Below, piece by piece: positions 22,944 through 30,002 of a stretch of DNA of 64,000 nucleotides. Source of the stretch: a virus; IMG/VR virus record IMGVR_UViG_3300035633_000651, positions 1 to 64,000 of that record. One strand, given 5' to 3'. Below the pieces are notes generated by a model that searched no databases, was not told the DNA's origin, and saw nothing but the letters and a program-made list of their open reading frames with translations. Within the stretch, counting starts at the first letter, position 1, and each line of letters opens with the position of its first letter. Position numbers and translations under genes: made by a program.

Positions 22944-23672
22944 CGGCTTGACGTACTTGCCGTTCTTCGGGGGTGGAGGTAGCGCAGCCTCGGCCGTTGC
23001 AGCGAACCTCAGGCAGACCCACTCACCGACCCGTCCGGTCCCGCGCTGCCACCACAAATCGACCACAGAGCCGTCGCGAGCGACGAAGCGCGTGTCGGAA
23101 GGAACGAGCCCCTCAGGCTGTACGCCGTTCACGACTTGCGAGAAGCGGCGCGTGGCGCTGGGCACGTCCTCGACGAAGACGAAGTCGGTGAACAGGCGCC
23201 CCTCGATGCGCTCTGGCGTCGTGCGAAGCCAGTCCGCGAAGCACTGGTTGGCTTCTACTACGCGGCCTTGCCAGTCCACGTAGAGCATCCCGGTCGGAGC
23301 GCCCTGGAAGGTGTGGTGGTCACGCGCTGCGATGGCGCGCTCCGCATCAGCCCTGCGCAGCTCGCGCAAGACTTGGAAGGCCTCGACGATGCCGTCGTGC
23401 AGATGAAACAGGAAGTAGAAGGCGGTCCCTGCAGCCCAAGCCGCGGTCACCGTCTTGGCGGTCACGTGCACGAGCATCAAGTCGGGCCAGACCTGACGTC
23501 CCGCTGCGACGAGCTGGGTGACGCCGAAGAGCAGGACCAAGACCGAGAAGGCGGACCATGCGTGTTGAACGCTTCGACTGCCTTCGGGCAGGTAGCTTCG
23601 GATCGAGAGCAGTGCCGGCCCCATCAGGAGGCAAGACACAGCGAGCAGTAGGTGGCTGTAGAACAAGATCAT
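22926..23672 (-). CDS. Membrane protein with PAS domain
   Basis: 248 residues on the - strand. Three hydrophobic helices fill residues ~1-95 (FYSHLLLAVSCLLMGPALLS and following). A PAS fold from ~115 to 225 follows (TFQGAPTGMLYVDWQGRVVE, NQCFADWLRTT, SDTRFVARDGSVVDLWW). No kinase, cyclase or HTH output is attached, so it may sense a ligand and act on a partner at the membrane. Its start overlaps the stop of the gene at 23669 (ATGA), forming a two-gene - strand unit; its 3' end overlaps the deaminase tail to tail. Confidence 0.78.
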   Translation of the reverse strand: MILFYSHLLLAVSCLLMGPALLSIRSYLPEGSRSVQHAWSAFSVLVLLFGVTQLVAAGRQVWPDLMLVHVTAKTVTAAWAAGTAFYFLFHLHDGIVEAFQVLRELRRADAERAIAARDHHTFQGAPTGMLYVDWQGRVVEANQCFADWLRTTPERIEGRLFTDFVFVEDVPSATRRFSQVVNGVQPEGLVPSDTRFVARDGSVVDLWWQRGTGRVGEWVCLRFAATAEAALPPPPKNGKYVKPLAELA

Positions 23673-23989
23673 CTTTCGCGGCGGTTGACGCGGTCGGCCA
23701 GTCGACGACGCGCAACCCTCTCCTCTTTCAGTCCCTCTTCGAGCCCGCGGATGTCGCGCTCGACCACATCGAGACGGCGGTCGGCGTGCACTTCCTTCAG
23801 CTCTTGGAACTGACCTTTCAGTTCTCCAACCTCTAGCGTCAAAACCTGAATCTCGCCGCGCAGCGTGAACACGATCGCAGCGGCGCCCACGACCATGCTA
23901 GCGAACCAGCCCAGCCCCTGGGCGTACTCCAGGTACGTCTTGAAGACGGCCCCCGCTGAGGGAGGTGTAGGGGCGCCGGTAGAGGTCAC
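23669..23989 (-). CDS. Membrane-anchored coiled-coil protein
   Basis: About 106 residues from GTG 23989; TACGCT lies 7 bases upstream, matching the leaderless pattern (an ATG-type start at 24046 is longer but upstream of that box). One transmembrane helix (LGWFASMVVGAAAIVFTL) then a long coiled coil to the end. Co-transcribed with the PAS protein, possibly its partner. Confidence 0.62.
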   Translation of the reverse strand: MTSTGAPTPPSAGAVFKTYLEYAQGLGWFASMVVGAAAIVFTLRGEIQVLTLEVGELKGQFQELKEVHADRRLDVVERDIRGLEEGLKEERVARRRLADRVNRRER

Positions 23990-24039
23990 GTCCCGTAGCG
24001 TATCACCGCGGCACGGGGTGTGCATAGGTCGATTCGGGG

Positions 24040-24068
24040 TTGACACGACCCTGCTTTCTGGGCATCCT
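24040..24068 (+). promoter_or_regulatory. Promoter upstream of tRNA-His
   Basis: TTGACA at 24040-24045, 17-base spacer, CATCCT at the -10 position. TSS would fall just upstream of the tRNA. Confidence 0.5.
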
Positions 24069-24079
24069 GCCCAAACTTT

Positions 24080-24151
24080 GGTGCCTGGTGCTCCGTGGTG
24101 GAGCAGCCGGTTGTGGGCCGGCCAGGGCGAGTTCGATTCTCGTCAGGTACC
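24080..24151 (+). tRNA. tRNA-His (GTG)
   Basis: Acceptor GTGCCTG/CAGGTAC extended by an encoded G-1 opposite C73, the His-specific feature. Anticodon loop TTGTGGG, T-arm GCGAG-TTCGATT-CTCGT. Confidence 0.9.
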
Positions 24152-24226
24152 CTCGCTGGACCGAAGCACGACGGTTATCGCTCATGCCGACTCCCCCGTC
24201 ACTGCATCACCTTGTTCGGCAATTTT

Positions 24227-24299
24227 GGGACTGAAGTCTACTGGGTGGACGCTCCACTGTCTCTGGAGAATGAGGCGAGTTCGATTCTCGTCGGTCCCG
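24227..24299 (+). tRNA. tRNA-Asp (GTC)
   Basis: Acceptor GGGACTG/CGGTCCC, anticodon loop CTGTCTC, discriminator G, T-loop TTCGATT. Confidence 0.88.
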
Positions 24300-24302
24300 T
24301 GT

Positions 24303-24377
24303 CGCGGAGTAGACTGGACGGGATCCAGCACCGGTCTCATAAGCCGGCCTATGCAGGTTCGAATCCTGCCTCCGCTA
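24303..24377 (+). tRNA. tRNA-Met (CAT), possible initiator
   Basis: Acceptor CGCGGAG/CTCCGCT with an unpaired C1-T72, reminiscent of the unpaired first position of bacterial initiator tRNA. Anticodon loop CTCATAA. The anticodon stem lacks the three G-C pairs typical of initiators, so identity is open. Confidence 0.78.
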
Positions 24378-24379
24378 AC

Positions 24380-24453
24380 GGCTGAGTAGCTCAGATGGTA
24401 GAAGCGGCGGTCTGAAGAATCGCGCGTCGGGGGTTCGAGTCCCTCCTCAGCCA
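24380..24453 (+). tRNA. tRNA-Phe (GAA)
   Basis: Acceptor GGCTGAG/CTCAGCC, anticodon loop CTGAAGA, T-loop TTCGAGT. Confidence 0.87.
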
Positions 24454-24466
24454 ACCTCCTCACGTC

Positions 24467-24691
24467 ATGGACGACCTACAAGTCACGGCGCAGGCCAAAC
24501 ACAGCACCTCCTCAACGAAACGAGAAGAAGCGCCCGAGGTCGACGAGGGTGCCGCCAATGGGGTGCTTGACATGATGGCTGCAGCCGGCGCACGGGTAGA
24601 TGAAGAGCTTCGGACCGACGAGCGACTCGCCTGGGACAAGCTCGGCATCAAGCCGAAGAGGAGACGAAAGAATGCCCGCACATCTCGGTGA
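24467..24691 (+). CDS. Small charged hypothetical protein
   Basis: 74 residues, ATG 24467 thirteen bases after tRNA-Phe. Acidic middle, basic end (KPKRRRKNARTSR). Overlaps the next gene by 20 bases. Confidence 0.5.
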   Translation: MDDLQVTAQAKHSTSSTKREEAPEVDEGAANGVLDMMAAAGARVDEELRTDERLAWDKLGIKPKRRRKNARTSR

Positions 24692-24890
24692 TGGAACCTG
24701 CCTCGAAGAGACCCGCGATGCCATCCACGTTCACGTGTGGCCGAACGGGCGCACGCAGGCTGGCGACTACAAGACCTGGATCCCGAAGTCGGTCATCGCT
24801 GACGACTCGGACGTGGCAGCGAAGAACGACGTCGGCGACATCTTCGTCCGAACGTGGTTTGCTGAAAAAGAGGGCTTGCCACACACCTGA
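24672..24890 (+). CDS. Small hypothetical protein
   Basis: 72 residues from ATG 24672, compact beta-rich composition (DAIHVHVWPNGRTQAGDYKT). No family recognised. Confidence 0.5.
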   Translation: MPAHLGDGTCLEETRDAIHVHVWPNGRTQAGDYKTWIPKSVIADDSDVAAKNDVGDIFVRTWFAEKEGLPHT

Positions 24891-24917
24891 GCCTGTGCCA
24901 GGCTCACGACGCACGAC

Positions 24918-24990
24918 GCGCGACTGGCTGTACTGGAGTGCACGCTGTCTTGACACGGCAGAGGTCGAGGTTCGATTCCTCGGTTGCGCA
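24918..24990 (+). tRNA. tRNA-Val (GAC)
   Basis: Acceptor GCGCGAC/GTTGCGC, anticodon stem CTGTC/GGCAG around TTGACAC, T-arm CGAGG-TTCGATT-CCTCG. Confidence 0.82.
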
Positions 24991-24997
24991 TGGGGAA

Positions 24998-25063
24998 CCG
25001 AAGAGTACTTGGTTATCGCTTTTTTGGAACAAAAGGCCGGGCGGTTCGATTCCGTCATTCGTC
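24998..25063 (+). tRNA. tRNA-Ser-like (GGA), degenerate
   Basis: The anticodon arm is perfect (CTTTT-TTGGAAC-AAAAG, 25019-25035) and the T arm is present (GGCGG-TTCGATT-CCGTC). The acceptor pairs at only about four positions and the D arm is short. Probably decayed or unusually folded. Confidence 0.42.
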
Positions 25064-25131
25064 GCACCCGAAAGGGTAAAGATGGTTCTGGTCGCGACAA
25101 TCTCCGAGTCTCATAACTTGTTCTTCACTTT

Positions 25132-25203
25132 GGGCTGATGGTGAAACTGGGATCACACCTGCCTTGCAAGCAGGAATCCGGGGTTCGAATCCCCGTCGGT
25201 CCA
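25132..25203 (+). tRNA. tRNA-Ala (TGC)
   Basis: Acceptor GGGCTGA/TCGGTCC (with G3-T70, the Ala identity pair), anticodon loop CTTGCAA, T-loop TTCGAAT. Confidence 0.88.
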
Positions 25204-25237
25204 ACGCGAACCGAAGAAGATGGGTTACCGATGAACA

Positions 25238-25307
25238 TCCGGGTGTCGCGAGGTGGAACTCCTCGCCAGCAGCTCAGGCTGCTGTAGCTCAGCACGAGAG
25301 CACCGGA
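25238..25307 (+). ncRNA. Candidate circularly permuted tRNA
   Basis: Elements occur in the order 3' half then 5' half: TCCGG (25238), 5-base variable loop, T-like arm GCGAGG-TGGAACT-CCTCGC, acceptor 3' strand CAGCAGC, a 4-base linker TCAG, acceptor 5' strand GCTGCTG, TA, D arm GCTC-AGCACGA-GAGC, A, then CCGGA (25303-25307), which pairs with TCCGG as the anticodon stem. All four stems form only in the permuted order. The T-loop is non-canonical. It could also be fused remnants of two tRNAs. Confidence 0.4.
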
Positions 25308-25361
25308 CCTGTGTTCCACTTCGTTCACTTGTTCGCTACTAATTCCCTGAACCGAAGACTT

Positions 25362-25433
25362 GCTCGGTTGGTGCAGTGGCTAGCATTCGCCTTTCGTAAG
25401 GGTGCGACGAGGGTTCGAGTCCCTCACCGAGCT
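25362..25433 (+). tRNA. tRNA-Thr (CGT)
   Basis: Acceptor GCTCGGT/ACCGAGC, anticodon loop TTCGTAA, T-loop TTCGAGT. Confidence 0.87.
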
Positions 25434-25477
25434 TCGAGGCTGCGCGCATCTTGTCTCGACCCGCGCGCAGCCTCGAA
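25433..25477 (+). terminator. 15-bp hairpin between tRNAs
   Basis: TTCGAGGCTGCGCGC and GCGCGCAGCCTCGAA pair perfectly over a 15-base loop. It begins at the discriminator base of tRNA-Thr and could end transcription or guide RNA processing. No T-run. Confidence 0.5.
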
Positions 25478-25480
25478 TCT

Positions 25481-25553
25481 GCCCCTGTAGCATAATTGGA
25501 AGTGCACAGAGCTACGAACTCTGGTTGTGTCCGTTCGAGTCGGGCCGGGGGTG
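25481..25553 (+). tRNA. tRNA-Arg (ACG)
   Basis: Acceptor GCCCCTG/CGGGGGT, anticodon loop CTACGAA, T-loop TTCGAGT. Confidence 0.86.
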
Positions 25554-25606
25554 CAGGCTCGAACGCCCGAGCGTGGTAGGCGTGACAGTCGGAGAGACGA
25601 CACTTT

Positions 25607-25679
25607 GCCCGTGTAGCTCAGTGGAAGAGAGCGCAGGCCTCCGAAGCCTGGAGCGCTGGTTCGAGTCCAGCCACGGGTG
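25607..25679 (+). tRNA. tRNA-Arg (CCG)
   Basis: Acceptor GCCCGTG/CACGGGT, anticodon loop CTCCGAA, T-loop TTCGAGT. Confidence 0.87.
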
Positions 25680-25683
25680 CTCT

Positions 25684-25755
25684 GCCCCTGGGGCGCACCG
25701 GAGCGCAGCCGGACTTCTAATCCGGTCCTAGCAGGTTCGAATCCTGTCGGGGGTG
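25684..25755 (+). tRNA. tRNA-Arg (TCT)
   Basis: Acceptor GCCCCTG/CGGGGGT, anticodon loop CTTCTAA, T-loop TTCGAAT. Confidence 0.87.
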
Positions 25756-25756
25756 C

Positions 25757-25785
25757 TTGACAAATTCCGTGGCTTGTCGTATTCG
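25757..25785 (+). promoter_or_regulatory. Promoter with dyad spacer
   Basis: TTGACA (25757-25762), spacer AATTCCGTGGCTTGTCG of 17 bases with the GACA-N4-CCGT-N4-TGTC dyad, -10 TATTCG, ATG 8 bases later. Confidence 0.7.
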
Positions 25786-25793
25786 TCCCGCTC

Positions 25794-26153
25794 ATGGGAA
25801 ATCGCGCCAACGTCGAGCTGGTCTTCAACGACAACCAGTCCATCTTCATCTACGCCCACTGGGAAGGAAGTCGCATGGTGAACGTCCTGCACGACTCGCT
25901 GTCCAAGCGAGCCCGCTGGACGGACGACGAGTACCTGGCCCGCATCATCACGGGCGACATGATCAACAAGCTCGGCTACGCTGACGAGACCTCAGGCATG
26001 GGGTTGTCGCCGTCCCCGGTCGACGGTCGCATCGTCGCGCGGGTGCTGCTCGAAGAGCAACGCCTCACCGACGTCGAACTAGACGAGCACGGCATTTGGA
26101 GTGGCTCCTTCGAGGAGTTCGTATCTCGCCCCCGGCCGGAGAACGAGGGCTGA
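25794..26153 (+). CDS. Hypothetical protein
   Basis: 119 residues, effectively leaderless. N-terminal beta hairpin (VELVFNDNQSIFIYAHWEGS) followed by helices; phage-conserved style of protein but no name. First gene of an operon with 26155 and 26403. Confidence 0.65.
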   Translation: MGNRANVELVFNDNQSIFIYAHWEGSRMVNVLHDSLSKRARWTDDEYLARIITGDMINKLGYADETSGMGLSPSPVDGRIVARVLLEEQRLTDVELDEHGIWSGSFEEFVSRPRPENEG

Positions 26154-26154
26154 C

Positions 26155-26406
26155 ATGACCAAGCAACGATCCCCCGCCGAAGTCCGCTTCTTGCAGCTCG
26201 CGACCGCCGTCGTGGAGACGCTCCACGAGGTAGGCGAGCCTGTTCCGAACGGGCACATCTACATGGCCCTGCAGCACAAGGGCGTCCAGCTGGACGAGCA
26301 CAATCAGCTGATGTCGACGCTCCAGCGCGCAGGGCTCGTCACGATCCAGTACGACTTCGTCCGCCTCACCGAGCGTGGGCAGGCGACCGCAGTGGCCGCT
26401 GGATGA
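26155..26406 (+). CDS. Winged-helix-like small protein
   Basis: 83 residues from ATG 26155. Helix-rich start then HIYMALQHKGVQLDEHNQLM and LQRAGLVTIQYDFVRLTERG, the layout of a winged helix-turn-helix. Likely a DNA-binding regulator, possibly of the dyad promoters, but that is a guess. Confidence 0.55.
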   Translation: MTKQRSPAEVRFLQLATAVVETLHEVGEPVPNGHIYMALQHKGVQLDEHNQLMSTLQRAGLVTIQYDFVRLTERGQATAVAAG

Positions 26407-26918
26407 TCCGGCTCCTCTTCCTCGACATCGACGGGCCGCTCACGACCGAGGAGTCGCGGACCGAGGCCGGCTATGAGGCGTTCGACTACCGTGCTGTCGA
26501 GGCGTTCAACTACCTGCTCTCGGCTGGCGACCCGCACCTGTGCGTCGTGCACAGCTCGTGGCGGAAGCTTCCCGAGCCGGGGCCAGGTGCCTGGGCCGAG
26601 GGTGGAGGCTACTTCTGGAGCCATCAACTCTGGCGGGAACTCTGCGCCAAGCAGGGGCTGAAGTGGAACCTCGCGCTAGAAGATGCGCCGTTCAAGTTCA
26701 GCTCGGACCGCGGTCATGAGATCGGCTTCTGGCTGGAAGCCAACCCGTGGGCCGAAGAGGGTGCGCGTCTCGTCATCGTGGACGACGACATGCACCTCAT
26801 CCGGCCGCACCCCTACGCGAGCTGGACGAACACGCTGCTCTTGGAGTGCGACGACGCGGGGGCCGGGTTCACGATGAGCCAAGCGCGGCAGGCGGTTGAC
26901 TTCTGGGAATCGCCCTAG
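26403..26918 (+). CDS. HAD-type phosphatase, RNA-repair-like
   Basis: 171 residues. HAD motif I LFLDIDGPL at residues 5-13 with nucleophile and acid aspartates, motif II VVHSSWR, and motif IV VIVDDD. HSSWR is typical of the HAD domain of 'Swiss Army Knife' RNA-repair proteins, which remove terminal RNA phosphates. This fits with the kinase and RNA ligases elsewhere in the window. Substrate not proven. Confidence 0.72.
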   Translation: MIRLLFLDIDGPLTTEESRTEAGYEAFDYRAVEAFNYLLSAGDPHLCVVHSSWRKLPEPGPGAWAEGGGYFWSHQLWRELCAKQGLKWNLALEDAPFKFSSDRGHEIGFWLEANPWAEEGARLVIVDDDMHLIRPHPYASWTNTLLLECDDAGAGFTMSQARQAVDFWESP

Positions 26919-26920
26919 GC

Positions 26921-27079
26921 ATGTTAAAAGAGCCTGAACACCGCGCAGAGAATCAAGAGCACTACGGGACCCGCATCTCCCGCCTGTCCCCCTTCCGGGT
27001 GGGAGCCCGGACAGCCAGCGTCAGATGGCTTCGTGTTGCTTGGGACCGAGCACCAACGGTGAAGTGCCACCTGGGTTAG
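26921..27079 (+). CDS. Possible small protein in a 200-base gap
   Basis: 52 residues from ATG 26921. Basic (RISRLSPFRVGARTASVRWL). The gap 26919-27116 also holds weak hairpins and a TTGACT box at 26896, so it may instead be a structured leader of the HNH gene. Confidence 0.3.
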   Translation: MLKEPEHRAENQEHYGTRISRLSPFRVGARTASVRWLRVAWDRAPTVKCHLG

Positions 27080-27116
27080 GCCGCCCCCAGCAGGTGAAAT
27101 GCGGCCAGCTGCGACC

Positions 27117-27365
27117 ATGAAGATGTCGAGACGCCGCCGGTTCCTCTACGCCAAGCACGGCGGCATCTGCCCTGCGTGCAACCGCTCGACCGTCCTGTTC
27201 GACACGAAACCCAGCGACCGAAAACGACTCGCCACCATCGACCACATCATCCCGCGGTCGAAGGGCGGCACCGACGCCTGGTCGAACCTTCAGTTCATGT
27301 GTCGCAAATGCAACTCGAAGAAGGGTGCTAGCCTACAACCGCCTGCACGACGCGCTTCTTCGTAA
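27117..27365 (+). CDS. HNH endonuclease
   Basis: 82 residues, a minimal HNH nuclease. CPAC and CRKC zinc knuckles flank IDHIIPRSKGGTDAWSNLQF, in which DH and N are the catalytic set. Free-standing; probably a homing-type nuclease or packaging-associated nicking enzyme. Confidence 0.88.
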   Translation: MKMSRRRRFLYAKHGGICPACNRSTVLFDTKPSDRKRLATIDHIIPRSKGGTDAWSNLQFMCRKCNSKKGASLQPPARRASS

Positions 27366-27558
27366 CGTACAGCTGGATTCGGCAGGGGTCGTCCCCGTCG
27401 GGGGCTGGCCAGGTTTCGCGGTCGACCTGCCGAACGACGCAGTCACAACCGGCGGCGAAGATGGTGTACATCGCGGTCTCGTAGTCCTTCCCCACCACCT
27501 CAGCACCGAGCTGCTCCGTTGTGAAGTCGTCAGGCCACCAGGCCGGCCGAAGTCTCAC
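27328..27558 (-). CDS. I78-type peptidase inhibitor-like protein
   Basis: 76 residues from GTG 27558 on the - strand, seven bases after TAGACT (leaderless). CVVRQVDRETWPAPDGDDPC and RIQLYVTKKRVVQAVVG match the end of the I78/potato-inhibitor fold (VRVV...PDRINV...V...VG). No secretion signal is visible. It overlaps the HNH gene tail to tail. Possibly inhibits a host protease. Confidence 0.5.
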   Translation of the reverse strand: MRLRPAWWPDDFTTEQLGAEVVGKDYETAMYTIFAAGCDCVVRQVDRETWPAPDGDDPCRIQLYVTKKRVVQAVVG

Positions 27559-27613
27559 GATTCTGAGTCTAGCACCCCTTGACCTCCCGTGTGCAGGTGT
27601 TGTCCCTTGGGGC

Positions 27614-28363
27614 GTGCGAATTCGGATCCTGTCTGACCTCCACTTTGAGTTCGAGCCGCCCGAGGTAACGGCCGACTTCAACGCGGCGCTCGCGTTGGAG
27701 GACACACCGGTCTGCATCTTGGCCGGCGATATCGCGACGGTGTCTTGCTTCGACCGCGTGGGTTGGCTCGCGCAGCGGTGGCCAGACACCGAGTTCCTGT
27801 GGACCTTCGGCAACCATGAGCTGTACGGCTCCTCCTTCGCCTCCGCGACGACAGCTGCCGAGGAGGTCATGGAGGACCTTCCGAACCTCCAGCTGTTCAA
27901 CCGCGCCGAGTTCGACCACCCGGAGGGCCCCGGTGCGATCATCGGGGCGACGCTCTGGTACCCGCCCGATGACATCCGAGGCTGGGTGAACTGGGCGGAC
28001 CGCCACCACATCCACAATCCCATTGAGCTGTTCTACGAGGCGGGGCGTGACTACGAGTACCTGAAGAGCAAGGTGCACGGGGACCATGTCGTCGTGACCC
28101 ACATGCTCCCGCACGAGCAGTGCGTCCAGCCGCCTTGGAAGGGCGAACGGTCCAACGCCTTCTTCGTCCACGATTGCTCAGACCTGCTCCTCCAGACCAA
28201 CTCTCACAATCGACCACCGCTGTGGATCCACGGGCACACGCACGAGTCAGTGAACGAGCGCGTCGGTGACACCTGGATCGTGTGCAACCCGCGCGGCTAC
28301 TACCCGGACAAGCGCAACCCCAACTTCGACCCGCTCTTCGAGATCGACACCGATGAACTGTAA
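27614..28363 (+). CDS. Calcineurin-like metallophosphoesterase
   Basis: 249 residues from GTG 27614. The metal-binding motifs are in order: ILSDLHFEF (D and H), AGDIATV, TFGNHELYG, VVTHMLPH and WIHGHTHES. Acts on phosphomonoesters, diesters or nucleotides; family members are diverse. TTGACC-N17-GTCCCT with 6 bases to the GTG gives another near-leaderless promoter, divergent from the - strand gene at 27558. Confidence 0.85.
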   Translation: MRIRILSDLHFEFEPPEVTADFNAALALEDTPVCILAGDIATVSCFDRVGWLAQRWPDTEFLWTFGNHELYGSSFASATTAAEEVMEDLPNLQLFNRAEFDHPEGPGAIIGATLWYPPDDIRGWVNWADRHHIHNPIELFYEAGRDYEYLKSKVHGDHVVVTHMLPHEQCVQPPWKGERSNAFFVHDCSDLLLQTNSHNRPPLWIHGHTHESVNERVGDTWIVCNPRGYYPDKRNPNFDPLFEIDTDEL

Positions 28364-28469
28364 GGCCTGCGCCCATCCACGGTGCGGGTGCCCGAACGAC
28401 CACAAGGACCCGCTCGGGGTCTGGGTCACCCGCCGCGAGACCAAACTGGCATCCTACTTGCTTCCATGA
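28353..28469 (+). CDS. Tiny zinc-finger protein
   Basis: 38 residues from ATG 28353, overlapping the phosphoesterase 3' end. MNCKACAHPRCGCPNDHKDP gives four closely spaced cysteines plus His. Ends in ATGA overlap with the next gene. Confidence 0.5.
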   Translation: MNCKACAHPRCGCPNDHKDPLGVWVTRRETKLASYLLP

Positions 28470-28642
28470 AGGCCATGCCAAAGCTGACCCTTGCGGACGA
28501 CACGCAGTGCGGCAATCCAGAGCACCCTCTGGGGGCTTGGCACCGAGCGTCACCCTTGCCGGGTCCGGGGCTCCGAGGGCTCCTGGAGAGCTTCAGGCAG
28601 CGTCTCCGGCGATGGGCGTGGGGCTGTGGGTGCGCACCGTGA
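28466..28642 (+). CDS. Small hypothetical protein
   Basis: 58 residues from ATG 28466; Pro/Leu-rich with a basic end (ESFRQRLRRWAWGCGCAP). Coupled on both sides. Confidence 0.45.
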   Translation: MKAMPKLTLADDTQCGNPEHPLGAWHRASPLPGPGLRGLLESFRQRLRRWAWGCGCAP

Positions 28643-28818
28643 CCTGCAAGCCGCCCCTCGCCCCGCCCGAGCGAGACCCGGACGCCGAACCGGACGACTG
28701 CGAAGGCTGCCAGTACCACAGTTGGGGTGCGGGTTTCGACTCGTGGTGCGAGTACTACGAAGCCTACCTCGACGAGTACGAGCGACTCCCAAAGTGCATC
28801 AAGGAGCACGGACCGTGA
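28639..28818 (+). CDS. Small Cys-containing protein
   Basis: 59 residues from GTG 28639. CEGCQYHSWGAGFDSWCEYY and a later Cys suggest a metal site; acidic. Coupled to 28815. Confidence 0.5.
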   Translation: MTCKPPLAPPERDPDAEPDDCEGCQYHSWGAGFDSWCEYYEAYLDEYERLPKCIKEHGP

Positions 28819-29168
28819 GCTGGGTGGAGTGGCGCAACCCGCGCTCGGAGACGGACGACCTGCGCATGCTCACCCTCGAAGACGAGGACCTGGGATGCAT
28901 CACCGCAGAACTGGCGCGCATGCCAAACGGCGCCTGGCGACTCGAAGTCGTGCTCTACAGCGACGACGTCAAATTTCACCTGAACCAGATGAAGCTGGTC
29001 GGCGAACGCGTGTCCAAGGTCATGGTCGAGGAGACCAACCGTCTCGCGAGCGAGACGCCGGCCGTGCAGGTGGCCCGTAAGCTGGGCTTTGACCCTGCAG
29101 CCGCGCGACACACGCTCAGCGAGGGAGACATGCTGAAGGAGGAACTAGACCATGCCGACCCCGAATAG
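28815..29168 (+). CDS. Hypothetical protein
   Basis: 117 residues from GTG 28815. Beta-rich start, helical C-terminus (KLVGERVSKVMVEETNRLAS). No family recognised. Confidence 0.62.
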   Translation: MSWVEWRNPRSETDDLRMLTLEDEDLGCITAELARMPNGAWRLEVVLYSDDVKFHLNQMKLVGERVSKVMVEETNRLASETPAVQVARKLGFDPAAARHTLSEGDMLKEELDHADPE

Positions 29169-29355
29169 AGGCGTCCAAGTTGGCGCAGGTGTGGCTTGGG
29201 CGGGCGGCATGATCGGAACGTGGGTGAGGTCTGCGGTCTGGAGCGCCGTGGGTTTCGTCGTCGCCTTTCTCGGGCTCGGTCTCTTGTGGTACTCCGCTCG
29301 GCGAGGTCTAAGCGCGCTGGAGGATGACAAGTTCCCGACGCCGGAGGACCGATGA
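29152..29355 (+). CDS. Small membrane protein
   Basis: 67 residues with one strong transmembrane helix (VWSAVGFVVAFLGLGLLWYS) after a Gly/Ala-rich hydrophobic lead. Short C-terminal acidic tail. Confidence 0.6.
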   Translation: MPTPNRGVQVGAGVAWAGGMIGTWVRSAVWSAVGFVVAFLGLGLLWYSARRGLSALEDDKFPTPEDR

Positions 29356-30002
29356 CACCCTGGCTACAGAACCACGCGCTGGCCGAGGCCGAGTGCCGGC
29401 TCGGCTGGACCTTCGAAGACTACGTGGCTGAAGTGCTGCGGGCTCGCGGGCTCGACGTCGAGCAGCCGCCGAAGTCATGGCGGGCCACGGTGAGTGACCG
29501 GCACAAGTATGCCAACGAGCTGGACCTCCTCGTCAACGGGCTGCGCTTCAGCGTGAAGTCTCGGCGGGTCGAGTTCACCGGGGACCCGGCCTCGATCCCG
29601 GACAACCGAAACCCACTCTTCGTCGACACGGTCCGAAAGTGGGACCAGCGGACGCCCGAGCCGGCGGCTGTGGTCTGCATCAGTCAGTTCACGAAGGGCA
29701 TCATCTGGACGCCGGTCGCGGACAAGCAGTATTGGCGGACCCGCTTCCGGTTCGACAACGTGCGGGGATTCTCCCAGGACTTCCTCGTGGCTGACCGCCA
29801 GCTCTGGCGGCCTCTGGACGACCTCGTGCACCAGACGCACCACGTCTGGGACGGGCACTGGAAGGTCAAAACAGGCGTTTTGGGGGTTGCCAGGAACCGC
29901 GTCGTGAGGGAAGATACAGACCCGAAGCTGCGGCATCTGGTGGGCACTCCGTTCCACCTGGTGATTCGTCACGCTTCGGCGAAACCGGAGAGGGCAGCAT
30001 GA
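29352..30002 (+). CDS. Possible PD-(D/E)xK nuclease
   Basis: 216 residues from ATG 29352. The order FEDYVAEVLRARGLDV, NELDLLVNGLRFSVKSRRVE resembles the core E...D-x(n)-VK of restriction-type nucleases (D in ELDLL, K in SVKS). Mismatch in details keeps this tentative. Coupled to its neighbours. Confidence 0.5.
   Translation: MTPWLQNHALAEAECRLGWTFEDYVAEVLRARGLDVEQPPKSWRATVSDRHKYANELDLLVNGLRFSVKSRRVEFTGDPASIPDNRNPLFVDTVRKWDQRTPEPAAVVCISQFTKGIIWTPVADKQYWRTRFRFDNVRGFSQDFLVADRQLWRPLDDLVHQTHHVWDGHWKVKTGVLGVARNRVVREDTDPKLRHLVGTPFHLVIRHASAKPERAA

Noticed and set aside
26919-27116. tRNA or riboswitch in the 200-base gap
   Set aside because: Several short complementary segments but no consistent fold or T-loop; kept only as a low-confidence small gene.
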